Source: Cytospora piceicola
Taxonomy: Eukaryota; Ascomycota; Sordariomycetes; Diaporthales; Cytosporaceae
DNA length: 64,000 bases
Direction of reading: 5' to 3'
Assembly (NCBI GenBank): GCA_023375675.1
Contig: JALQBC010000011.1
Coordinates: forward strand, 682,001-746,000
The position numbers and the translations under genes were made by a program. The notes below the pieces were generated by a model that saw only the letters and a program-made list of their open reading frames with translations, did not search any database and was not told where the DNA came from. Positions 34,661-45,470 of the stretch are shown in pieces. The stretch's first letter is position 1. Each line of letters begins with the position of its first letter.

Positions 34661-37600
34661 ATGGATCCCAATGTCCAGCGCGCTCTGAACGACAAGCTTT
34701 ACGACAAGCGGAAAGTTGGAGCTCTCGAGTCTGTTCCCCCAAGCTGAATGACCCTTTCTCCTCCCCGTTGCTATGTGTTGATGAGCTACTGACACTGACC
34801 CCGACGTAGGCTCGAGCGTGTGATTCGTGAACTGGTGGCAACCAAGGACTATGTCAGAGTTACCGCTATTCTTGACCAACTCTGCAATGAGTTTGCTTAT
34901 GCAGTCCATCAACCCCATGCCCGCAATGGAGGTCTTATCGGCCTGGCTGCCGCCGCTATTGCCCTCGGTCCAGAACTTCCCCGTTATCTAGAAGTGATCG
35001 TCCCCCCCGTGCTCGCTTGCTTCACCGATCAGGATGCACGGGTTAGGTACTATGCCTGCGAGGCCATGTACAACATTGCCAAGGTCGGCAAAGGAGAGAT
35101 TCTAAAGTATTTCAACCACATCTTTGATGCTCTGTGTAAGCTGGGCGCAGACTCGGAGCTGTCTGTCAAGAACGGCGCCGAGTTGCTTGACCGTCTTATC
35201 AAGGACATCGTTTCCGAGTCGGCAGCAACCTATGTTAGTGTTTTGGAGCTACCCAGTACAGAGGTTACCGGTGACGACGAGGAGATCAATGATGATAAGG
35301 ATGTTGTCGAGGAGCCCACAGACTTGCCAACCGCCTTCTCACTGAAACAATTCATCCCCCTGCTTAAGGACCGCAGCTTTACTATAAACCCATTCACGCG
35401 TACCTTCCTGGTTGGCTGGATCACATTACTCGACTCCATACCGGACCTCGAGCTGGTTACCTATCTGCCCGAGTTCCTTGGTAGCTTGCTTAAATTCCTG
35501 AGCGACCAGAATCGGGACGTGCATCAGGCCACTCAAGCTTGCCTCGACAAGTTCCTCAACGAGATCAAACGAATCTCCCGGATAAAGAAGGGTATCGCCG
35601 AGAGCAAGAGGTCCAAAGGAGATGGGAAGAGGAAACGGGAGGAGTCCGTGGATAGCGACAGCGCTCAGGTTGGTCTTGAAGAAGGCGATGAGGTTGATTC
35701 AACCCTGGCCGCCGAGGAGGACGACGAGACCAGCAGTGAAGACGACTGGATTCCCGGACAAGACGTTCAGATCAACTACAAAGCCATCCTCGAGATATTA
35801 ACAAACTCCTTGGACCAGTCCAACACGTCCGGAGCCCCTAAGCCGGGTGAACGACCGGGGACTGCCACAACCGATGAGGATGGCTTACTTGAGTCCCTGA
35901 AGTGGATCGTTGAATTCCTGGACATATGCCCTGAGGAGGTCCTGCCATTTACCCCCAAGATTCTTGCGCATTTATTGCCAGCCATGGCTAGCGGGGTAGA
36001 GTCAATTCGGTTGGCAGCGGCGAGGGTCAACAATGCGCTAATGGACTACGTTGTGTCGTTGTCGGATGAGCCAGAACTCTCTCTGTCGCAACCTGCATCA
36101 CGGGCGCAGCTATCTGCGGAGCAGCAAGAAGGAGGAGGCCATAGCAGCCGACCATCTCTGTCTGGTTCGCGTGAACTAGATGCCCGAAGCCCAACTCCAA
36201 ATTTTATCAAAGGGCAATCGTCCGCCGAGGGCACACCGCGGGGACCGACTCCCGCCCCTTCAAATCACCCGCAAGCAGACCTGGACTACGCTGCGGCGGT
36301 CAACTCTCTAACTCTGTTGTTCCTTAATGACCATGAGGCCACCCGCGTTGCGGCTCTGACGTGGTTGATCATGCTCCATAGAAAAGCACCACGCAAGGTC
36401 CTCGCCTTCAACGACGGAACGTTCCCTGCTTTGCTCAAGACACTTTCAGATCCCGCAGAAGCAGTGGTCACCAAGGACTTGCAGCTTCTTTCACAAATCT
36501 CCAGAAATAGCGAAGACAGTTATTTCACTAACTTCATGGTCAGCCTTCTCCAACTCTTCTCGACGGATCGGAGACTGCTGGAGACCAGAGGGAACCTCAT
36601 CATTCGCCAGCTGTGTGTCAGTCTGAGTGCTGAACGCATCTATCGTACCCTGGCCGACTGCATCGAGAAGGAAGAAGACGTGGAGTTTGCCAGCATCATG
36701 GTACAGAACCTCAATAACAACCTCATTACAGCCCCGGAGCTCTCCGAGTTGCGGAAAAGACTGCGCAACCTCGAGTCGAAAGTACGGTATCCCCCTGGCG
36801 CCCTCGCATCACCCCAACGTCGTACTAACGTCGTTTTTGACAGGATGGCCAAACTTTCTTTGTCGCCCTCTTTAGATCGTGGTGTTACAACGCCGTTGCC
36901 ACATTCTCTCTGTGCCTGCTTGCGCAGGCATACGAGCAAGCATATAACTTGCTTCAGGTCTTGTCAGTCAACCTTTGATCTCATATACTTTGGTGCTCCA
37001 ATCACTCTACTAACCTAGGACAATACGCAGTGCGGAACTGGAGATGACGGTTAATATCCTCATTCAGATTGACAAACTGGTCCAGCTACTCGAGTCACCC
37101 GTTTTCACATGTAAGCATTGACGCCGCCTCTCCTCCAGCGGCACTGCTAATTGTTACAGACCTTCGACTTCAATTACTAGAACCGGAGAGATATCCTCAC
37201 CTCTACAAATGTCTTTATGGACTGCTGATGCTGCTACCGCAATCATCCGCCTTCGCGGCACTCAAAAACCGACTGAACAGCGTCAGCTCCATAGGCTACC
37301 TGCACATCGCACCAAGACCGTACGTCCCACCAAGCTCGTCTCTCTCATCACACTCTCGACAAGGGTCTGTGGTGGTGGCTATCCAATCTCTTCAAGCCCC
37401 CTCCTCCCGTTCCAAATTCAGTTCCAGTATTGATACTCACACGGCCCCTCTCAGTAATGCCACGACTCCAAGTGGATCCTCATTCGACAGGCCCAACAGG
37501 CTCAAGGGCCGGGAAGAAGGCATTATCCGGTGGGGAGAACTGCTCGAGAAGTTCCGGAGCGTACAGGAGCGCGCAAGGCGTGCGCAAAGACTAGGAGGGG

Positions 37601-37830
37601 ATCTGGATGACAGGCCTACACTGGGAGTGGGAGACCTGCGGATCATGGATGCGCCCGAAATGGCCAGCTCCAAGGCGCCGGTAGGCCGTGCAGGGACCGG
37701 GCCGCCTGTCCCTGTCAAGGACGCTCCTGCGCCCACGCCGCCAGCTGCCAAGCCCAGGTCGGGTCTTGGTAGGCAATTCGGGAGACTCGGGGCGTCGGTG
37801 TCGGGAAGAGGTAAAAGAGGGCAGCAATGA
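34661..37830 (+). CDS. VAC14: VAC14, scaffold of the PIKfyve/Fab1 lipid kinase complex
   Basis: VAC14 is the HEAT-repeat scaffold that brings the Fab1 kinase and Fig4 phosphatase together to make and turn over phosphatidylinositol 3,5-bisphosphate on the vacuole. Exons 34661-34728, 34810-36781, 36844-36962, 37031-37110 and 37160-37830 give 969 aa. The N-terminus is [19 protein letters not shown] and [15 protein letters not shown] repeats follow ([19 protein letters not shown]). An acidic insert lies near residues 300-340. The conserved C-terminal block reads [40 protein letters not shown] and [20 protein letters not shown] further 135-bp segment (37320-37454) has a strong GTACGT donor and a CAG acceptor, is in phase and stop-free; if spliced out the protein is 924 aa. 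Family identity is secure, the extra intron unresolved. Confidence 0.93.
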
Positions 37831-37972
37831 GAGGACAGCAATGACGAAACAGCATAGCATGGTGTTAGTTTGCAGGCGGGGTAATCGTGTCGACATTGGC
37901 GCAACCAGCCGCAATGGTTACAGTACTTGAACGGAGGGAGTAATAATAGCCGAACAAGGCCGGTTTGGCGCT

Positions 37973-38929
37973 TCACCTCGCTTTTCGTGGCGTCTCTCGC
38001 TCTACTAGACCCTCAAACACGGCATCACGGTGTTCTGATATACTGTGCAGCTCACTCCTGAGGGCGTCTAGCTGCTGACGTGCCATAGCTATATCTGGAG
38101 GCAAGCCCTCGAACTCGTTGATCTGCTGGTCCAGGGTCCTCCGTAGCTCCAGAAGCTCCAGGTACTTCTCCTCCTCCTGCCTGAGCTGCTGGATGGTTGG
38201 GTTAGGCACGCCAACCGTCCGCGCCAGAGAAGAAACCTTATCCTTCATCTCGGGCAGTTCCTTAGCCATGGCCTTGATCTTGCGCTGCATCTCGAGGTTC
38301 TGGCGCGCCAGGTCCGCCGCCGGGCGATACTCATCACCGCGGACGTCCTCGAGCAGCCCGTGCAGCCTCTCTGACTCGGAGCCGACGTAACGCTGGAGGA
38401 GGCCCACGCGCGCGGCGGCCTGCTCCAGGTCGAACACGCGCGCCTGCAGGTCGAGCATGGCCTGGCCGAGCTGCGCCGGCTCGGGGAAGGCCATGCCCAA
38501 GTGCACGGCCGAGGATGCCATCGCGTCGAGGGCGGCCTTGCCCTCCTTGGTGAGGCTGTCCTCAACGGCCGCGTAGAAGTCGTCCCTGAACGCGGCGAGG
38601 TGGGTCTGGCCTACTGCACACTCGTCCCCTGTCCTGTTCACCTCGTCCTCGGCGGCGGCGGCGGCCTGGGCCTGGGCCTTGATGTCCTGGAGGGCATCGG
38701 CCTCGACGTGTGCAACTAGGTCGCGGTTCTCATCGGCCGACTCGTTAAGTGCGGCGAGAGCCAGGAGGGCCTTGAGGGTGTCTGGGTTCCTCTCGAATTG
38801 CGGCGGTGAGCGGGAGTTGTATCTGGAGGCGAGCCACGAGTCGACATAGTTCCAGTCCTTTGCGGTCGACGCGGCCTGACGCGCCACGGATGGCGAGAAG
38901 ATGGCTGCATCTGGGGGGAGGTGAGCCAT
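37973..38929 (-). CDS. HAUS augmin-like complex subunit 1 (coiled-coil protein, 318 aa)
   Basis: A single-exon frame of 318 codons. The sequence opens MAHLPPDAAIFSPSVARQ, then AKDWNYVDSWLASRY and TLKALLALAALNESADENRDL, a calponin-homology-like helical start as in filamentous-fungal AUG1/HAUS1 proteins. Long coiled coils follow, with heptad-like runs such as QAMLDLQARVFDLEQAAARV and EEEKYLELLELRRTLDQQI. Augmin recruits gamma-tubulin to existing spindle microtubules for branching nucleation; this complex is present in many moulds and absent from budding yeast. Assignment rests on the N-terminal pattern and the coiled-coil layout; another microtubule-associated coiled-coil protein is the alternative. 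Its 3' end lies only 142 bp from that of VAC14 (converging). Confidence 0.7.
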   Translation of the reverse strand: MAHLPPDAAIFSPSVARQAASTAKDWNYVDSWLASRYNSRSPPQFERNPDTLKALLALAALNESADENRDLVAHVEADALQDIKAQAQAAAAAEDEVNRTGDECAVGQTHLAAFRDDFYAAVEDSLTKEGKAALDAMASSAVHLGMAFPEPAQLGQAMLDLQARVFDLEQAAARVGLLQRYVGSESERLHGLLEDVRGDEYRPAADLARQNLEMQRKIKAMAKELPEMKDKVSSLARTVGVPNPTIQQLRQEEEKYLELLELRRTLDQQINEFEGLPPDIAMARQQLDALRSELHSISEHRDAVFEGLVERETPRKAR

Positions 38930-39126
38930 GTTTGTCGGGCCTTGAGTGAACCGGAAGGATCAGTTACTTGGTCCAAGATGGTATGGTGCCGACCGAATGG
39001 AAGCAGGGCAGGTTTAGTGAGGTTGGGATCAAGGTGTTCACGTGCCTGAATGATCATCCAAGGGTACGTACGGTACATGGAGGAATGTATACTTTGGCGC
39101 GTGTGTTGCGGTACCAAGTACTTGCA

Positions 39127-39190
39127 CCTACCTAGTGTACATTACCTAGGTATCTACCTAGGTAGGTATCTAGGTACATACCTAAGTATT
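39127..39190. repeat. Array of TACCTAGGTA-type palindromes
   Basis: At least four overlapping or near-perfect copies in 64 bp (CTACCTAG, TTACCTAGGTA, CTACCTAGGTAGGTA, CTAGGTACATACCTAAG). Confidence 0.85.
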
Positions 39191-39731
39191 GTATGTAAGT
39201 GACAGGGGTCAAACTACGGGTTAGTTGGCCTGTGCTTCAGGAAGGCCCCCCGGAAACATCAAAATGCCATCCTGTCAAAATGCAAGGGTCTGTCAATATA
39301 CCTAGTACACTATATTACCTACCAAAGAAGGCAAGTGATATCGAATGACTCGATATCTGGCCTTTTCACCCGCAATACTTCTAGTCGCTCCTAACATATA
39401 AGATCAATCCTGGCAGTACGTACTGTGTGTTCTTGTCACCGGGGGCATCTGGCGCATCTCGAATCGTCGATCGATCCATGGACAAAGTTACGTACCGATA
39501 ATAGTACCAACCACACACCTCGAGTACGAATTCGTAGTCTTAAGTACAACATCGTCCAAAAAGGCCAACTTTCCCTTTTTACGGACAACAACAACATCAA
39601 CAAGCCAGCATTTGGAGTCCCTCAATGCTGCTGCTCTTGTCATTCACATCACCCAACAGGTAGCCATCACCTCGTTGACGGCTCATCCTCCTTGAACACC
39701 TCTCTCCTCTGATACACCCTAAATAATCTGT

Positions 39732-39771
39732 TATCGTCGTCGTCGTCGTCGTCGTCATCGTCATCATCATC
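39732..39771. repeat. (CGT)n/(CAT)n repeat in the 5' leader of the TPR-DnaJ gene
   Basis: About eight CGT-type units and then CAT units running right up to the ATG at 39772. Length variation here would change the leader but not the protein. Confidence 0.9.
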
Positions 39772-41403
39772 ATGCACATCCGATTGTACACGCTGGCACT
39801 CGCCGCCAGCCTGCTCTCCATCTCCCCTTCGATATCCATGGTAGCCGCCCTCTCTGCCAGAGACATTCCCTCCGACACACCCATCACCGCCCTACTCAAC
39901 TCGGCACAGCTCCATCTCGCCCGAGGAGAAACGGGCGACGCTCTCGTCTACTACGATGCCGCCGTGGCACGAGACCCTCAGGACTACCTGACGTACTTCA
40001 AGCGCGCAACCACCTTCCTCTCCCTCGGCCGCACGTCCCAGGCCGCCGACGACTTCCAGAAATGTCTTCAGCTCAGACCCGGCTTCGAGGGGGCCCACGT
40101 CCAGCTTGGAAAGTTGAAGGCCAAGTCTGCCGACTGGGAGGGTGCGAAGGAACAATACACACTGGCGAAGAGGGGCAAGGGGTCGCCCGAGGTGGAGGAG
40201 CTGCTAGAGGCCCAAGGAGCTGCCAAGCTGGCCGAGGCGGCTGAGGCAGCCGCGAACTGGGACGAGTGTATCAATCAAGCCGGTGTTGCCATCATGGTGG
40301 CGAGCCGCGCCGTTTCGTTGCGAGACCTGAGGTCCAAGTGCCGCTTCGCCAAGGGTGAGGTTGAAGAGGGCATGGGCGATCTACACCACATCCTCAACCT
40401 GAAACCTGGCGACACCTCTCCTCACGTCAAGATCTCGGCCGTCACCTTCTTTGCCCTGGCCGACCTGCAACAAGGCATGGCTCAGATCCGGAAATGCCTG
40501 CACTCCGACCCCGACTCCAAGGTGTGCCGAAAACTATTGAAGGAAGAAAAGGCGATTGAGAAGACACTGGCCAAGACCGAGACGATGTTTGGCAAGAAGC
40601 AGTACATGACGGGCATCAAGAACTTGATACCTTCAGGCGAGGATGCAGGGCTTATTCAAGAGGTCAAGGATCAGGTGGCCGAGCTTCGGAAGGGTGATAT
40701 CATCCCTGCGACCGCGCCAGATCTGCTAGTCACGAGGCTGGTTGAACTGGCTTGCCAGGGTTACTACGAGGTGAGTGGACCGAGACCCGGGAGTCGCGTT
40801 GCAAACTTTACTGACACTCGCTGGCAGATGAACGGGAAGAAGGCGCAAGAGCACTGCACTGAAGCGATTTCTCGGGATGAGAACTCCTTCTACGGTCTAT
40901 TGTACAAGGCCAAGCAGTCGCAGGATTCCGAAGATTACGAGGCTGCGGTCAGGCTGCTCGAGAAAGCGAAGGAGGTGAAGCCCGAGAAGCAGGACGTAGT
41001 CAACCCTCTGCTGCGCGAAGCCCAAATCGAACTGAAGAGGAGCAAGACCAAGGACTATTACAAGGTCCTGGGAGTCGCCCGCGACGCAGACGAGAGACAA
41101 ATCAAGTCCGCCTACCGCAAACTGTCCAAGCAACACCATCCCGACAAGGCTGCCAAGCAAGGCCTGAGCAAGGCTGATGCCGAGAGAAAGATGGCCAACA
41201 TCAACGAGGCATATGAGGTACTCAGCACGCCTGAGCTCCGGGAGCGATTCGATAGGGGCGACGACCCAAATTCGCATGAGTCACAGGGTCACCAGGGCAA
41301 CCCATTCGGTAGCCAGCCGTTCATGTTCCAGCAGGGCCACGGTGGCCAACAGTTCCAGTTCAAGTTCGGTGGAGGTGGTGGGAGATCACCCTTCGGCTTC
41401 TGA
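39772..41403 (+). CDS. ER TPR-DnaJ co-chaperone (P58IPK/DNAJC3 type)
   Basis: A lumenal ER co-chaperone that passes unfolded proteins to BiP/Kar2 and stimulates its ATPase. Exons 39772-40770 and 40828-41403 give 524 aa. Residues 1 to about 27 (MHIRLYTLALAASLLSISPS ...) form a hydrophobic signal peptide. Tetratricopeptide repeats begin near residue 40 (LLNSAQLHLARGETGDALVY, then DYLTYFKRATTFLSLGRTSQ) and continue to about 395. The J domain starts at DYYKVLGVARD and carries the essential HPD at 437-439 (KQHHPDKA). The C-terminus is Gly/Phe/Gln-rich and lacks an HDEL-type retention signal. The 57-bp intron has good GT-AG ends and is also stop-free in frame, so an unspliced form would gain 19 residues. 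Identification by domain order is firm. Confidence 0.92.
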   Translation: MHIRLYTLALAASLLSISPSISMVAALSARDIPSDTPITALLNSAQLHLARGETGDALVYYDAAVARDPQDYLTYFKRATTFLSLGRTSQAADDFQKCLQLRPGFEGAHVQLGKLKAKSADWEGAKEQYTLAKRGKGSPEVEELLEAQGAAKLAEAAEAAANWDECINQAGVAIMVASRAVSLRDLRSKCRFAKGEVEEGMGDLHHILNLKPGDTSPHVKISAVTFFALADLQQGMAQIRKCLHSDPDSKVCRKLLKEEKAIEKTLAKTETMFGKKQYMTGIKNLIPSGEDAGLIQEVKDQVAELRKGDIIPATAPDLLVTRLVELACQGYYEVSGPRPGSRVANFTDTRWQMNGKKAQEHCTEAISRDENSFYGLLYKAKQSQDSEDYEAAVRLLEKAKEVKPEKQDVVNPLLREAQIELKRSKTKDYYKVLGVARDADERQIKSAYRKLSKQHHPDKAAKQGLSKADAERKMANINEAYEVLSTPELRERFDRGDDPNSHESQGHQGNPFGSQPFMFQQGHGGQQFQFKFGGGGGRSPFGF

Positions 41404-42388
41404 GTTATCGGGGGATGTATTTACTCTTTTTAATACTGTGCATTTGAGCGGCGTTTTCCTTTGGGAGGGGGGTGGGGCGGTCAGTAGGCAATATGAAGCC
41501 TCGTTGGAGTTCAAGGTATTGCAGAAACGCAAACAACGATGGATTGGGGGACGTTATACATTGGAGATTAGGGTGTGCTGGCTGCAACACAAATGATAGT
41601 ATAGTCTTTACTCGAGATTATGAGCTGATTCCCACGCCTCGGTCCGATTCACGTCAGAGCATTTGCCGGTTCGCGATGTTACCCTCCGCACCTATACGGG
41701 CAGGTCCTTTGGAGTTTAATATGAAGATTTTGAGGACCGGAGCTGGGAAAAAGAAAAGCAACGGTACGGATGGATAGCTGGCAGCCACAATCTGCATCTT
41801 CCTTTTTCAATGTTGGTTACCGTCCTGTAAGGTCCCTTTTTCATTTGGCGACGGGACACCGGAATACCAACCTGCCTGTTCGCCAAGGTAAGAAGACGGC
41901 AGAGCTGCCCATCACACAGGCCGGGAGTATGTCTTATGCCTCAAGGCACATGAATGTTGGCTGTTGTCTCATTGGTGACAGCATCGGAATATTCCCGGGG
42001 TTCCCGCCCCCCCCCCCTACCTTCCCAACACAGATACTTGCACTATTGCGAGGTGTTGGGTTTCATGATACGGCAGAGAGATGACCAATATTGACAAAGC
42101 GGGCACGTCATCTGATGGAAGGTGTCTAGTGAGGCCATCATGCACAGTACAGTCCCTTTGTGTTGTAACCAACATCACCAACCGGTGAGGTGCGAGGGCG
42201 TGTTGATGAAGTTGTCACGGAGTATTACAATGTTGGGTGGGCCTGGGTAAGGTGAGCATGGGTGAACGTGTATATATGTATGTATGTATAAGCTCTAGCC
42301 TCTGCCCATTTGCCAATGTGCTGGGAGATATTCTGACCAGCATCATATCGAGTACCGCCAGTCGCACCATCCACAATAGTCAAACATC
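41404..42388. other. Intergenic region between the TPR-DnaJ and secreted-protein genes
   Basis: 985 bp in tandem orientation, with 3' UTR on the left and a promoter on the right. A run of 10 C is at about 42006-42016 and TATATATGTATGTATGTAT at about 42271-42289. No gene is visible. Confidence 0.5.
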
Positions 42389-43267
42389 ATGAGCATGTCA
42401 TTCTCCATCCTGTTGATCCAGGCGCTCCATGTGTTGCTTGTCTTGGCCGATCCGTTCAACATCACCGTGATCGAGGAGGGCGCGACCGGAAGCACTGTAT
42501 CCTACAGGGTCTGGTATGGTGATGGTGAGTATTGACCAGAACTGTCTCCATCCTCCAAGCTCGCAAGATCATGCCGGTCAACTGACAGACCTTGACGTAC
42601 AAAGGCCAAGCCTATGTAGGGTCGAAGGTTCCAGACACTGTCGAGCAAGCCGTCGACATCACAAGTGAGTGAAGTCTTTTTGAACCGAGGAACCTCCTTC
42701 GTTGGCCTTTTCATACCGGCCACCACCCACTCACCTTTCGGGACCGACTCAATCCCGCCACATAACGCTTTCCCCCCTCCCCACCCTCTCAAACCCCCCT
42801 CGCTGACATGATCCCCCCCGTTCCCCCCCCAACCCACAGGCTCAGGAATAGTCAACGAAGTCCTCTACGTCGAAGCCACCAGCACCGGCACCGGCACCAG
42901 CACCAGCGCCGCCGGCCTCCCCCAGTCCTCCGCCGGCCCCTACTTCATGGCCATCAACACCTCGCCCGCGGCCTCGGACCCCATCTACTTCACCGCGTCC
43001 CTCTCGGCCCTGCCCGTCCCCGACGCCGACGCCGACGCCCTCGTCCACCTCTGGGCCGCCTACGGCGGCTACCTCCTGCCCGTGACCGACGCCGGCCGCC
43101 TCCTGTCGGCGCCCCTCGGCGGCGGCGCCTACCTCGTGCCCGCGGCCGGGGCTCCCGGCACGTACAGCCTCAGGTGGATCATGGACGCGGGCGTGGCGGC
43201 GGGCCTGGACGGCGCGACCAAGGTGCTGCTGAGCAGCCTGCCGGTGACGGCGGCTGCTTCGCCGTAG
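42389..43267 (+). CDS. Hypothetical secreted protein (207 aa)
   Basis: Three exons, 42389-42524, 42605-42664 and 42840-43267, give 207 aa. Residues 1-20 (MSMSFSILLIQALHVLLVLA) are a signal peptide, followed by DPFNITVIEEGATGSTVSYR. Exon 2 encodes GQAYVGSKVPDTVEQAVDIT. Exon 3 starts with a Ser/Thr/Gly-rich linker and continues with an Ala/Gly/Leu/Pro-rich domain (YFTASLSALPVPDADADALV, GGYLLPVTDAGRLLSAPLGG) to the end SLPVTAAASP. There are almost no cysteines after cleavage and no clear GPI tail. The exon 2 acceptor was chosen at 42604 because the earlier AG at about 42590 gives a poor frame. I do not recognise a family; it is a secreted or wall protein by signal peptide only. Confidence 0.72.
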
Positions 43268-43275
43268 TGGTCGGG

Positions 43276-43306
<31 letters not shown>

Positions 43307-44051
43307 GTTGACTGGGCTTTGGGAGTTTTTGTGTCGCCAATGTTCCCCTGGATGGATGATACGTGTACCGCCGAGAGACCTTCCCCCCAGATGTTACGGC
43401 TTCGCGCTCTGTCTGTCAGTTTTGTAGATAATGCAAGGAAACACTCTGTGGTTACCCGATCGGTAACCTGGACAAGACTGTTTCGTGAATGGTTTCTCGC
43501 AAACGAGCAAATATCAAACCCTGCTAGGACGGGCATAGTCCTGACAACATGGAAGCACACCGACATGGGCACAAACTCACTGCCCAGAGGAGGAATGGAA
43601 AAGTGAAAATAGATGATGGTATCGTAACCAATTCCTTTTCATTCACATAGTCAGTACATGGCGGGTGGGACCCCAAAAAACAGACGCTTGCAGACTGCTC
43701 CCTCTCTATCTAGTCCCAGATGATCCATCCATACCAATCATACATTCAAGAACCGCCGATATGCACATGCAGGGCGTATCGCCCTTATTGACCGCCGAAA
43801 ACAATCGGCGTCGGCGTAGTTCGCTCGGATGGCAGCTGCTTCTGATTGACCTCAATCTTAGGAGCACGTCTAAGGTCTGTCTCCTGGAGCAGGGCGAGCG
43901 GGCGGACCCCGCAGCAGCCGAGTGAGGGAGCTGCATCATTTGCTGCGGGTAGGGTGCCCGGGGCGCTGCTGAACCAACATCAGCCCGATTCGCGACATAA
44001 GCGGCGGTTCTGACTGCGCAAGGAGCGTTCGGTCATACGCTGGTAACCTCC
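43268..44051. other. Convergent intergenic region
   Basis: 784 bp between the secreted-protein gene (+) and the carrier gene (-). A GT run passing into GC (about 43276-43307) is the only obvious structure. Confidence 0.55.
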
Positions 44052-45470
44052 TCACGAAGCGTCGTTTTGGCGGATGAAGTAAGCCCTGTGTTGCACAAAG
44101 TTGTCAGCAAGTCTCATTGTCTACGACGCGTCCATTGCTGGGAATGGCACAGCGCGCGAGACTGATGGGGCATTGGGATGCATACTTGGAGAACTCGTAT
44201 GCCGACCAGCAGATCGCGGTACTGGGCATTGTCGTGACAATTCTTGGCCGGATGCCCTTGTAGAAACCCTTGACACCTTCTCTCCGGTACAGCAGCTTGC
44301 ATCCAGCCACAAATCCGCTGACAGCCCTAAGCTCCGCATCGTTTGCGCTGCCTCGAGTCTGCAACATGGTCTTGATGACGTCCATCGGTGTCGTGAGGCC
44401 GGCAGCGAAGCCACCAGCAACAGCACCAGCTATGCAGTGGGTGTAAGGATCGTATTTTTTGGAGGGGTTCATTGTCGTCGATATCGATTCGTAGGCGAGG
44501 AACTGGAGGGCGGTGAACGGCACAGTCATGGACAGTGTCGTGGGATATGAGACGTAGAAGGCGCCGAGACCTTCGGTCCTGTAGACGAACTTGGCGCAGT
44601 CGAACATAGACCGGTACATCTTGCTCGAGTTTTTGATCTGCATCCTTTGCTTGATGACTAGTGAGGGCTGGTCAGCGATGGCATGGTCATTCCCCCAAGC
44701 CCCTCCACTCGAGGGGACGTATGTGAATTTTGTTCATACCATCAAAAGGGTTCATCAGCGCGTCGCTCGCGATGGTCGCGGCCGCTCCGCTAGTAGCTAT
44801 TTGAGGTCAGTCTCGGATTGTGCCAGCAAAATGAAGACTGCGGTCTCGTCTAACCTGCTGCCAGAGGATGGTGGACACCAGCCTTGTTTCCACCCATGAG
44901 GTGTTTCACGGCTTCGTAGGTTGCGAAGTATACGGCATGAGCCGGTCCTGCGCCCACAACCACACTTGACATGCCGCGCCATAGGCTCAAGATGCCCTCG
45001 CCAGCGGCCATTTTGTACGTTCCCTGGATCACGCCATTGTAGACAGCGGAAGGCGACGGGTTCAGGACTTGCATTCGAGTCTGTGTGGTGGCAATGCGCG
45101 TTAGGTATAAAGGTCAACGATGTCTTGGTCATAGAGCAAGCCCTCACGGGCAACGAACCTTGATAGCGTCGATGGGATACATGACCGTGTGTTCCTGTTG
45201 CTGCTGTTAGGTCCCCTTATCCAAACAAAGAAGATCCGGAGTCCGAGGGCCAGTTAACATACAGCTATTCCGGCGAAGGCGCCTGCTGCCATGTTTTGCA
45301 GCAAGCTGAAATTTGGAGGTAGAGATTCATAGCTGGAGAGCAGCCAAGTGTCAGCCGACCTGTGTGCTCCTTGGAGGAGCTCCATCAAGAGGCGCCCCGT
45401 CCGTCTATCCTTGGGACATTGGAACTCACTCGTATTCGTCGTCGAGGGGCTCGGCATTGGGCTGGGCCAT
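44052..45470 (-). CDS. MRS3: Mitochondrial iron carrier of the MRS3/MRS4 (mitoferrin) type
   Basis: An inner-membrane carrier that brings ferrous iron into the matrix for haem and Fe-S cluster synthesis. Seven - strand exons (45470-45430, 45332-45263, 45194-45159, 45080-44855, 44796-44740, 44657-44186, 44085-44052) give 311 aa. It starts MAQPNAEPLDDEYDYESLPP and shows the three carrier signature repeats: YPIDAIKTRMQ, NPFDVIKQRMQ and TPMDVIKTMLQTRG. Each repeat has its paired helices, and the end is SAYEFSKAYFIRQNDAS. The last exon (34 nt) is essential: without it the frame reads on into a non-family tail of about 30 residues. The frame upstream of the ATG is also open for about 20 codons (NLDFQKSFGEASAAAAQ), so a further upstream exon is possible. 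SAM carrier is a less likely alternative. Confidence 0.9.

Larger units (their letters stand above)
38930..39771. promoter_or_regulatory. Divergent region between the augmin-subunit and TPR-DnaJ genes
   Basis: 842 bp between two start codons. Contains the densest TACCTAGGTA array of the window (39127-39190) and ends in a CGT/CAT trinucleotide run directly abutting the TPR-DnaJ start codon. Confidence 0.6.

Noticed and set aside
44104..44185. C-terminal tail (YASQCPISLARCAIPSNG ...) of the carrier gene if the last exon is not split
   Set aside because: A GTATGC donor at 44185 and an ACACAG acceptor before 44085 restore the family C-terminus AYFIRQNDAS, so the tail is intron read-through.
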